Below are positions 55,170 through 62,299 of a stretch of 64,000 bases of DNA, one piece after another. A program made the position numbers and the translations under genes. The notes below the pieces were generated by a model that saw only the letters and a program-made list of their open reading frames with translations, did no database searches and was not told the DNA's origin. The number at the start of each line of letters is the position of its first letter. Positions within the stretch are counted from its first letter, which is position 1. Source of the DNA: Acidobacteriota bacterium (GTDB lineage: Bacteria > Acidobacteriota > Holophagae > Holophagales > Holophagaceae); contig SXYX01000014.1 of NCBI GenBank assembly GCA_005788175.1, positions 151,277-215,276 of the forward strand, written 5' to 3'.

Positions 55170-56078
55170 CTAGTTAAATCCATGAACATAGTGAAAGTAG
55201 AAATAAAAAACTGGGGTAGAGAATAAAAGACTATCGATGCGATCCAAAAGCCCTCCATGTCCCGGAATGATAGGAGTGGCTGATGAATCTTTAGCTCCCG
55301 CCCCCCTTTTCCAGGTACTCTCGACAAGATCTCCCATTTGGGCAGCGAATCCTACCAGAATACCTATCAAAATAACATCTATCCAAGACCAATCCGGACA
55401 AAAAGATAACTTCGAAAAACTTGCAGCGGCTAAGTTTCCTGCAAAATTACCCACAAGCCCTTCCCAGCTTTTTTTGGGACTAACGCGTTGAGCCAATTTA
55501 TGTTTTCCGAACCACGAACCCACAAAGTAAGCTGTGACATCTCCTAGCCAAGTAATTAAATAGAGACTTGCAAGAAGTCGACTTCCAGTTTTAGGTAGTA
55601 CGCCATCTAGCATAAATATTTTCCACTGTAGCCCCATTGCAAAACCAATTAGAAGTCCGCTCATGAGAGTGATCGATTGATTTGGAAGTGCGCGCTCTAA
55701 TGATTCTCGGCTCCATAAGCTTCCTATACACACAATCATTAGCGCGACCATGAGGGCTAGCCAGAGGGGAAATACAAAAGAGCCCCTGTTAAGGTCGGCA
55801 GTACTTAGCGCAATAAGAAGACCAACCAAAGTACTTCGAAATAAAGAAATAGAAAATCCTTGGGCCTCTGCGAGGTGAGAAAATTCTTTGGCTGATAAAT
55901 AAATGACACCTACAAGGAGGGCACCAAACACATAGGGAGACCATAATCGACCATCCCCTAAGTCATATCCACCTACGGTTGTAGGACCACCTCCTACATA
56001 AAGAAGTGTGAGAATAACTATCGCTAATAAAATAGCCGAGGCCGCTCGTTGTTTAAGATTATTTATATCAAGGCTCAT
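55170..56078 (-). CDS. cdsA: Phosphatidate cytidylyltransferase
   Basis: 302 residues with about eight membrane helices. The family signature near the C-terminus is present: 'SPKKSWEGLVGNFAGN', then 'QMGDLVESTWKRGAGAKDSS' with 'IPGHGGLLDRIDSLL'. Makes CDP-diacylglycerol for all phospholipids. Overlaps the uppS stop by 4 nt (ATGA). Confidence 0.95.
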   Translation of the reverse strand: MSLDINNLKQRAASAILLAIVILTLLYVGGGPTTVGGYDLGDGRLWSPYVFGALLVGVIYLSAKEFSHLAEAQGFSISLFRSTLVGLLIALSTADLNRGSFVFPLWLALMVALMIVCIGSLWSRESLERALPNQSITLMSGLLIGFAMGLQWKIFMLDGVLPKTGSRLLASLYLITWLGDVTAYFVGSWFGKHKLAQRVSPKKSWEGLVGNFAGNLAAASFSKLSFCPDWSWIDVILIGILVGFAAQMGDLVESTWKRGAGAKDSSATPIIPGHGGLLDRIDSLLFSTPVFYFYFHYVHGFN

Positions 56079-56764
56079 GCTAATCCACCGAAGCGCCTTT
56101 CTCTTTGCTCAAATTCATTGAGACAGTTTTGCAAATGTAATATTCCAAAATCAGGCCAATAAGTATCAAGAGTAATAATTTCAGCATAAGCGGATTGCCA
56201 TAATAAGAAGTTTGAAATACGATTATCTCCCCCCGTCCGAATCAATAAATCAACATTGGGAGCCGTGCCGGTCCACAGTGTACGCTGAAAAAGATCTTCA
56301 TTAATGTCATCTATAGGTGTCTGGTTTTTGATAAGTGATTTTGTAGCTTCTACAATTTCAAGACGTGAACCATAATTGACAGCTAGATGAAAGGTCATGC
56401 GATCACAATGAGCCGTCTTATGTTCTAAGGCTTTAATTTCTTTCTGAATACTAGGGGGAATCCCCTTTAAAAGACCTAGATGATGGAAACGGATATTATT
56501 TTTTAACAGCTTGGGCAGAAACATTTTTAGATACATTCGCAGCATTGCCATCAGAGTATTAACTTCGAAGGCTGGGCGTTTCCAATTTTCTGTGGAGAAT
56601 GCATAAAGACTTAGATGTTTAATACCCAGTTCGACGGCAGCTTCAACTGTCCGATCCGCAGCATCAACCCCCGCCTTATGGCCTTTAGACCTAGAACGCC
56701 CCCGCTCTGAAGCCCAGCGCCCATTTCCGTCCATAATAATGGCAACATGCTGGGGAAAGCCCAT
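56075..56764 (-). CDS. uppS: Undecaprenyl diphosphate synthase
   Basis: 229 residues from the ATG at 56764 (AAGGAC upstream); the ORF-track start at 56893 runs back into the response-regulator gene. 'HVAIIMDGNGRWASERG', 'LSLYAFSTENWKRP', 'DLLIRTGGDNRISNFLLWQ' and 'YWPDFG' are cis-prenyltransferase signatures. It elongates FPP to the C55 carrier of cell-wall and O-antigen sugars. Confidence 0.96.
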   Translation of the reverse strand: MGFPQHVAIIMDGNGRWASERGRSRSKGHKAGVDAADRTVEAAVELGIKHLSLYAFSTENWKRPAFEVNTLMAMLRMYLKMFLPKLLKNNIRFHHLGLLKGIPPSIQKEIKALEHKTAHCDRMTFHLAVNYGSRLEIVEATKSLIKNQTPIDDINEDLFQRTLWTGTAPNVDLLIRTGGDNRISNFLLWQSAYAEIITLDTYWPDFGILHLQNCLNEFEQRERRFGGLA

Positions 56765-56819
56765 AAATGAAGTCCTTAAACTAAGGTTTATTCTAATCTG
56801 ACCTATTAAATATCCCTTA

Positions 56820-57521
56820 TTATTTAGACTTCGGACCAAATTGGTAGCCAATACTTCGATAAGTATGGATCCAACGGGGTTCCTGAGGGTCATCTTCGAT
56901 CAATTTTCTTAAGCGAACAATGAAGTTATCAATAGTGCGCGAAGTTACAACGGCACCTTCTCCCCATACTTTATCCATAATTTCTTCTCGGCTTACAGCT
57001 TTGCCTGCGTGCTCCATTAAAAATTTCATAATCATAGATTCCTTAACACTGAGTTGAAATTCTCCTTGTGGACCCTTCCCGGTAAAATTATCAAAATCGA
57101 TCCAATTATTTCCAAAATATTTTTTTCGATCTAAGGCCTGATTTTGATACCAGGCCTCTCGGCGTAGAATAGATCGAATACGAATCAAAAGATCCCGAAC
57201 CTGAAAAGGTTTGCCTAAATAATCGTCGCCTCCTGATTCAAATCCCATCAAACGATCATCTTCTGTATTTTTTGCTGTGATGAATAATACAGGAGTTAAA
57301 TTATGTTGTGATCTCATTTTCTGACAAATAGTTAGCCCATCCATTCCGGGAAGCATAATATCCAGCAGAACAAGATCAAAAGATTCTAGGCTCATGCGAG
57401 TTAGAGCATCATCTCCGTGGGAGACCCATACGCAGGACAAATCCTCCATCTCGAGATTGAGTTTTATTCCCTCTGCTAAATTCTCCTCGTCTTCTACAAG
57501 TAGTATTTTAGGGTTGACCAT
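56820..57521 (-). CDS. OmpR-family response regulator
   Basis: 233 residues. Receiver domain with acidic pocket 'VEDEEN', phospho-acceptor Asp54 in 'LVLLDIMLPGMDG', Thr in 'LFITAKN' and Lys in 'YLGKPFQ'. The C-terminal winged helix has 'SVKESMIMKFLMEHAG' and 'RTIDNFIVRLRKLIEDDP' (in part). No histidine kinase is adjacent; uppS follows after 55 nt. GAGGA lies 9 nt before the ATG. The target genes are unknown. Confidence 0.93.
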   Translation of the reverse strand: MVNPKILLVEDEENLAEGIKLNLEMEDLSCVWVSHGDDALTRMSLESFDLVLLDIMLPGMDGLTICQKMRSQHNLTPVLFITAKNTEDDRLMGFESGGDDYLGKPFQVRDLLIRIRSILRREAWYQNQALDRKKYFGNNWIDFDNFTGKGPQGEFQLSVKESMIMKFLMEHAGKAVSREEIMDKVWGEGAVVTSRTIDNFIVRLRKLIEDDPQEPRWIHTYRSIGYQFGPKSK

Positions 57522-57573
57522 TACAAGGAGTCCTCAAGTGTCTATGCTACTAGAATAGAACAAAGGAGACAGC

Positions 57574-58527
57574 ATGGCTTCACCCACTATCAGTGTTGTC
57601 ATTCCCGTTTTTAACGAAGAGGCGAATCTTGCCATACTTTGGGAACGTTTGCGCCAATCTTTAACTCCATTTGAAACTGACGGTTGGGAAGTCATTATGG
57701 TTGATGACGGCTCTAAGGACCAAAGCCTCCCGCTCCTGAAATCTATATCGGAACATGATGAACGCTTAGTTGTCATAGAATTTAATCGCAATTATGGCCA
57801 ACATGCTGCCATCATGCAAGGCTTTGAAACCGTTTCCGAAACAACGAAGTATATTATTACACTTGATGCTGATCTACAAAATCCACCTGAAGACATCCCT
57901 CTTTTAATTGCTGAGCTTCAAAAAGGATTTGAGGTTGTTGGTGGTGTTCGAAGAACCCGAGCTCAAAATGATAGTTTTTTAAGACGATGGCCGAGTAAAT
58001 TAGTCAACTATGTAACCCGAAAAACTACCGGTGTGGCTCTCACAGATTATGGTTGCATGCTTCGTGGATATAGCAAATCTGTTGTAGAAGCCATGCTGTC
58101 GTGCGACGAAAAGAGTACATTTATTCCTGTTTTAGCAAATACCTTTGCGAGATCGATTACGGAGGTTGATGTGGGTCATGCTCCTCGACTTCATGGTGAT
58201 TCTAAATACGGATTTCTGGCTTTAATTCGCCTTCAATTTGATCTCACCACCGGTTTTAGTACATTTCCCTTGCAAATGCTTTCAGCGATTGGTCTCTTCA
58301 TTAGTTTGGCGAGTCTTGGTTTAGGAGGCTATCTATTAATCGAACGATTTAGGGGTGTCCCAGATAACACCAATGGAGTCTTTACTTTATTTGCATTGGT
58401 ATTTCTCATTCTAGGAATCATTTTTCTGGGATTAGGAATTTTAGGTGAATACATCGGACGTATTTATAGTCAAGTTCGGGTGCGTCCTCGGTCGATCGTT
58501 AGACGTATTCATCGGAAAATGAACTAA
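57574..58527 (+). CDS. Family 2 glycosyltransferase, ArnC-like (polyprenyl-phosphate sugar transferase)
   Basis: 317 residues. A GT-A domain ('VVIPVFNEEANL', 'MVDDGSKDQS', 'NRNYGQHAAIMQGF', 'TLDADLQNPPEDIP', 'TDYGCMLRGYSKSVVEAML') and two C-terminal membrane helices ending 'GLGILGEYIGRIYSQVRVRP'. The whole layout matches ArnC, which loads 4-deoxy-4-formamido-arabinose onto undecaprenyl phosphate in lipid A modification. No other arn genes are here, so the donor sugar may differ (GtrB-like). AAGGAG precedes the ATG. The stop overlaps ribE by 4 nt. Confidence 0.88.
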   Translation: MASPTISVVIPVFNEEANLAILWERLRQSLTPFETDGWEVIMVDDGSKDQSLPLLKSISEHDERLVVIEFNRNYGQHAAIMQGFETVSETTKYIITLDADLQNPPEDIPLLIAELQKGFEVVGGVRRTRAQNDSFLRRWPSKLVNYVTRKTTGVALTDYGCMLRGYSKSVVEAMLSCDEKSTFIPVLANTFARSITEVDVGHAPRLHGDSKYGFLALIRLQFDLTTGFSTFPLQMLSAIGLFISLASLGLGGYLLIERFRGVPDNTNGVFTLFALVFLILGIIFLGLGILGEYIGRIYSQVRVRPRSIVRRIHRKMN

Positions 58528-59126
58528 TTCAAGAGGTTACTGCGCATCCTCAATGCATGATCGATATAGCGACCCATAGGATCGGCTTCTAAATTAACCT
58601 GCTGATTCAAGCGATAATCTTTGAGGGCAGTTTGGCGAAGTGTTTCTGGAATTAATGAAACCGACAACCAATCTAGACCACACTCCACGACGGTCAATGA
58701 AATACCATCAATTGTAATACTACCTTTGGGGGCCGTCATAGCTCCGATAAACAGCGGCATCGAAAACTTCCAAAGCCCTTCCCCGTCAGTTCGCTCAATT
58801 AAATTACCCAATCCATCTACATGACCAGAAACCAAGTGGCCATCTAGGGAATCGCCCAGACGAAGACTTGGCTCAAGATGAAGTGAGGTATTAATTTTCA
58901 GGGTCCCAAGAGAAGTTTTTTTAAGAGTTTCATCGCTTAATTCTGCAATCCAGCTCTCTCCGTCCACATAGGTTGAAGTCAAACAAACACCATTCACACA
59001 AATACTTGACCCTACCGTCGCACGAAGCAGCAATTCAGGTGAGGCCGTAATTTCTAAACGGGCTCCTTCTTTACGCTTTTCTCGGCCCTTCAAGCTACCT
59101 AGTTCTCTGATCAAACCTGTAAACAT
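58524..59126 (-). CDS. ribE: Riboflavin synthase alpha subunit
   Basis: 200 residues, two lumazine-binding repeats: 'MFTGLIRELGSL'...'GSSICVNGVCLTS'...'GHLVSGHVDGLG' and the second copy 'KGSITIDGISLTVVE'. It dismutates two 6,7-dimethyl-8-ribityllumazines to riboflavin. The start overlaps the stop of the permease gene by one nt (TAATG). No FMN riboswitch is seen. Other rib genes are not in the window. Confidence 0.95.
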   Translation of the reverse strand: MFTGLIRELGSLKGREKRKEGARLEITASPELLLRATVGSSICVNGVCLTSTYVDGESWIAELSDETLKKTSLGTLKINTSLHLEPSLRLGDSLDGHLVSGHVDGLGNLIERTDGEGLWKFSMPLFIGAMTAPKGSITIDGISLTVVECGLDWLSVSLIPETLRQTALKDYRLNQQVNLEADPMGRYIDHALRMRSNLLN

Positions 59127-60724
59127 TACTGAGTACCTTTAAGGTGAGCTGAGCGCGCATGATGCACTCCATAAACAAAATATAAACCCAGGCCAATGGC
59201 TAGCCATATGAAAAATCGCTCCCAAGTTTGGGTAGGCAAGCCCCAAGCGAGCCAAAGGCAAAAAATTATACCCAGGGGTGCTACAAGCCAAATATAAGGA
59301 ACCCGAAATTTACGTTCAGCTTCAGGACGCTGAATTCGGAGAACCATAATGCCACTACACACTAAAATAAATGCAAAAAGAGTACCAATGTTAGTGAGTT
59401 CAATAATTTCATCAATATTCATTAATCCTGCGGGCAAGATCACGGCAAATCCGGTCAATAAGGTTGAATTGAAAGGTGTTCTATACTTGGGATGAATAAC
59501 TCCAAACCAAGATGGCAGTAACCCATCGCGACTCATGACCATAAAGATACGCGGCTGGGCCATTTGAAAAACTAAGAGCGCGCCCCCTAGTGCTATGACA
59601 GCGCCCACGCTGATCAAAGCGGATATTTTAGGCATTCCAATGGCTGTGAACGCATGGGCAATGGGATCTGCAACACCATGATAAGACGTATAAGGTAGCA
59701 TGCCTGCAATCACAGCACAGACGCCAATGTAGATCACCGTACAAATGATGAGGCTTCCAATAATACCTCTGGGTAAATCACGACCGGGATCTCTACATTC
59801 TTCTGCGGTCGTACTGACAGCATCAAAACCAATAAATGCAAAAAAGATGATGGCTGCTCCGGCTTGTATTCCGCCCCACCCATTGGGAGCAAAGGGGCTG
59901 TAATTCACAGCTTGAACGTGAAAGGAGCCAATACCGATAACAAAAAGCAACAAGATGACTTTAATAGCGACAAGAATATTATTGGTTCTAACGCTCTCTC
60001 GCACGCCCCAAATACATAGAAGGGTGATCAGAAATGTAATGAAAATTGCCAAAATATTGATTCCGATCGGTATATTTTGAATCGTAGGGGCCGCATTAAC
60101 AATATCCCAATATTTGAAAGTGTCACTTCCCGAAATAATGCCGGCTTTGGCTTGTGAGAGCAGGTCAATTTTATCCGCGAAGGTAATTCCGGGAAGGCTC
60201 TCTGCTGTGGTTAACATAGTTCTAGAATCGATGCATAACCACCTAGGAATAATAAGGCCAAAACTCTGAAGGAGATTATCCATGTAACTTCCCCAGCTGA
60301 TGGCAATGGCCACATTGGAGACAGCATATTCGAGGAGGAGATCCCAACCAATGATCCATGCCATAAGTTGGCCCATCGTGGCATAGGTATACGTATAAGC
60401 GCTGCCAGATACGGGAATCATGCTAGCAAATTCAGCATAACAAAGAGCCGTAAAGCCGCAGGCAATGGCTGTAATGGCAAAACTTATGATCAGGGAGGGT
60501 CCAGCAGCAGGCCGGGTTAAACCAAAAGTAGTATCCAGCCCTCCCGCTAGGCCTGTTCCTAGTGCCGACAAGATGCCCGCTCCAATAATAGCGCCGACAC
60601 CTAAAAGCGCTAGATCCCAAGCTCCGAGTGTTTTTTTTAATTTTGGATGATCAGAGGTTTCAGAGCTAGCCAAGATATTTTCCAGACTCTTGACCTGAAA
60701 CATTTGTTTAAAAATCGGATGCAT
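59126..60724 (-). CDS. APC-family amino acid permease (cationic amino acid transporter type)
   Basis: 532 residues with 12-14 membrane helices. 'LGVGAIIGAGILSALGTG' in helix 1, 'CYAEFASMIPVSGSAYTYTY' in helix 3 and 'FFAFIGFDAVSTTAEECRDP' (in part) are characteristic of the CAT branch (YfnA-like). It probably imports an amino acid with protons. GGAAAA precedes the ATG. It lies between fmt (54-nt gap) and ribE (1-nt overlap). Confidence 0.9.
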   Translation of the reverse strand: MHPIFKQMFQVKSLENILASSETSDHPKLKKTLGAWDLALLGVGAIIGAGILSALGTGLAGGLDTTFGLTRPAAGPSLIISFAITAIACGFTALCYAEFASMIPVSGSAYTYTYATMGQLMAWIIGWDLLLEYAVSNVAIAISWGSYMDNLLQSFGLIIPRWLCIDSRTMLTTAESLPGITFADKIDLLSQAKAGIISGSDTFKYWDIVNAAPTIQNIPIGINILAIFITFLITLLCIWGVRESVRTNNILVAIKVILLLFVIGIGSFHVQAVNYSPFAPNGWGGIQAGAAIIFFAFIGFDAVSTTAEECRDPGRDLPRGIIGSLIICTVIYIGVCAVIAGMLPYTSYHGVADPIAHAFTAIGMPKISALISVGAVIALGGALLVFQMAQPRIFMVMSRDGLLPSWFGVIHPKYRTPFNSTLLTGFAVILPAGLMNIDEIIELTNIGTLFAFILVCSGIMVLRIQRPEAERKFRVPYIWLVAPLGIIFCLWLAWGLPTQTWERFFIWLAIGLGLYFVYGVHHARSAHLKGTQ

Positions 60725-60778
60725 ATTTTTCCAGATTTGATTAGATTATCAGTAGAACATCATTTTTTGATTAGTTTG

Positions 60779-61720
60779 TTAAGAGATCAAGAGTTGTTTT
60801 TGCCCCTGATGCCCCCATGGTTGTAAGGCCTGAAGAGCCCCTTGAATCCCTTTACCCGGACGCTGAAGGGATACGATTTCGACAGCATTCCCATCTCCCC
60901 CTGTTAGCCATGCTCCTTCCGCATGAGACCAAGTGATTGTTCCTGAAGGAAGTTCGGAGGGCTTTATCAGTCCGACAGATCTGATTTTTAAAGTCTCAAG
61001 ATCAAGATCGAATTCTACGCTAGGCCAAGGCTGAAGAGCGCGGACTTGACGATGAATATCTAGGGCTTTTTGTTGGGGTAATAACATAGCGCAAGCTTTG
61101 GTTAATTTCGGCGCCCAAGTAACTCTATTCTCATCTTGATCAGTTAAAGAACAAGATCCCTTGCGCAAATCTGACCAATGCTTCTCGATAAGCTTTGCAC
61201 CATCTCTGGAAAGAATATCGAGAAGGCCCGGAACATTAGAAGCTAGGGTGATGGGTCGTTGGAGGCAATCTACAATCGGTCCCGCATCTAAAGCGTGAGA
61301 GATTTTCATTAGTGAAACTCCAACTTCGTCATCGCCTTTCCAAATTGCATAATTGACTGGAGCAGCACCACGCCAACGAGGGAGTTGGGAGAAATGGAGA
61401 TTCCAAACTCCAAGACGACAGCTTTCGATCATCCAAGGAGGCAGAATATATCCATAGGCAATAACAATGGCTAGGTCGATTTTAAGCGCAAGCCATGCAT
61501 CCTTTGTATTCAGACTATTCCAGTCTTCTGGCTGGAGAGTAGGTATACCCAATCTCAAAGCTTGGGTTTTAATTGGGGATGGTACATGGTTTTGTCCCCG
61601 TCCCGACGGCTTATCGGGTGCCGTGATCACTACATCGATCGATTGAAGAGAGGCTAAGGCGTCTAAAGAAGGGACCGCCACACTGGGTGTCCCCAGAAAA
61701 GCCACACGGGGGGGCGCCAC
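60779..61720 (-). CDS. fmt: Methionyl-tRNA formyltransferase
   Basis: 313 residues. 'RVAFLGTPSVAVPSLDAL' and the active-site segment 'NLHFSQLPRWRGAAPVNYAI', plus 'SLMKISHALDAGPI' with the catalytic Asp. C-terminal beta-barrel present. It formylates initiator Met-tRNA. GTG start placed directly after the def stop (TAA-GTG), the common def-fmt pair. Confidence 0.96.
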   Translation of the reverse strand: MAPPRVAFLGTPSVAVPSLDALASLQSIDVVITAPDKPSGRGQNHVPSPIKTQALRLGIPTLQPEDWNSLNTKDAWLALKIDLAIVIAYGYILPPWMIESCRLGVWNLHFSQLPRWRGAAPVNYAIWKGDDEVGVSLMKISHALDAGPIVDCLQRPITLASNVPGLLDILSRDGAKLIEKHWSDLRKGSCSLTDQDENRVTWAPKLTKACAMLLPQQKALDIHRQVRALQPWPSVEFDLDLETLKIRSVGLIKPSELPSGTITWSHAEGAWLTGGDGNAVEIVSLQRPGKGIQGALQALQPWGHQGQKQLLIS

Positions 61721-62227
61721 TTAGATCACCTGAAGTTGTTTAATAAATCTTCTCTGAATTAATTTCTTTTTAATGGGTCCAAAATACTCAACAAAGAGAC
61801 GACCTCGTAAGTGATCAATTTCATGACAGAAGGCGCGAGCTAGAAGATCTTCCCCAACGAGGTTATGCCATGACCCATCTTTACTTCGATTTCGAATGGT
61901 CACACGCTGGGGCCGCTCTAGAACTTCATGGATCCCAGGGATAGAAAGACAACCTTCTGGTCCCACCTGCTTACCTTCCTCTTTAATGATGGTGGGGTTA
62001 ATAAGAATCATTTTTGAATTAGGGTCTTCGCCGCACGAACAATCAATGACTGCTAAATTGAGATTGATACCAATTTGAGGAGCGGCAATACCCACTCCAT
62101 CTTCATCAAGGGCCGTATCAAAGAGATCCTCAACTAATTGGTCTAATTCTTGGGTCCAAAGACCCACGTCGGCACTCTTGATTTTCAGTCTAGGATCACC
62201 CCAATGGATGACCTTGCGAACAGACAT
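61721..62227 (-). CDS. def: Peptide deformylase
   Basis: 168 residues. Motif 1 'GVGIAAPQIG', motif 2 'EGCLSIPG' (Cys ligand) and motif 3 'HEIDHLRGRLF' (two His ligands and catalytic Glu). Removes N-formyl from new proteins. GAGG precedes the ATG, and a good promoter lies about 20 nt upstream. First gene of def-fmt-permease-ribE. Confidence 0.97.
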   Translation of the reverse strand: MSVRKVIHWGDPRLKIKSADVGLWTQELDQLVEDLFDTALDEDGVGIAAPQIGINLNLAVIDCSCGEDPNSKMILINPTIIKEEGKQVGPEGCLSIPGIHEVLERPQRVTIRNRSKDGSWHNLVGEDLLARAFCHEIDHLRGRLFVEYFGPIKKKLIQRRFIKQLQVI

Positions 62228-62243
62228 AATGACCTCAATTTCT

Positions 62244-62272
62244 ATTATAGAATGCGGGTATTTAGTTGGTAA
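62244..62272 (-). promoter_or_regulatory. Promoter of def-fmt operon
   Basis: On the minus strand TTACCA (62272-62267), 17-nt spacer, TATAAT (62249-62244): a near-consensus sigma-70 promoter with a perfect -10, directed toward def. The -10 ends 16 nt before the def ATG, so the leader is short. Confidence 0.7.
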
Positions 62273-62299
62273 TCTAAGAGTTCGGAGAATTGAGGACTC

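Noticed and set aside
56765-56893. ORF-track N-terminal extension of uppS (43 residues)
   Set aside because: Runs back into the response-regulator gene; UppS proteins begin just before the IIMDGNGRW motif, matching the ATG at 56764.
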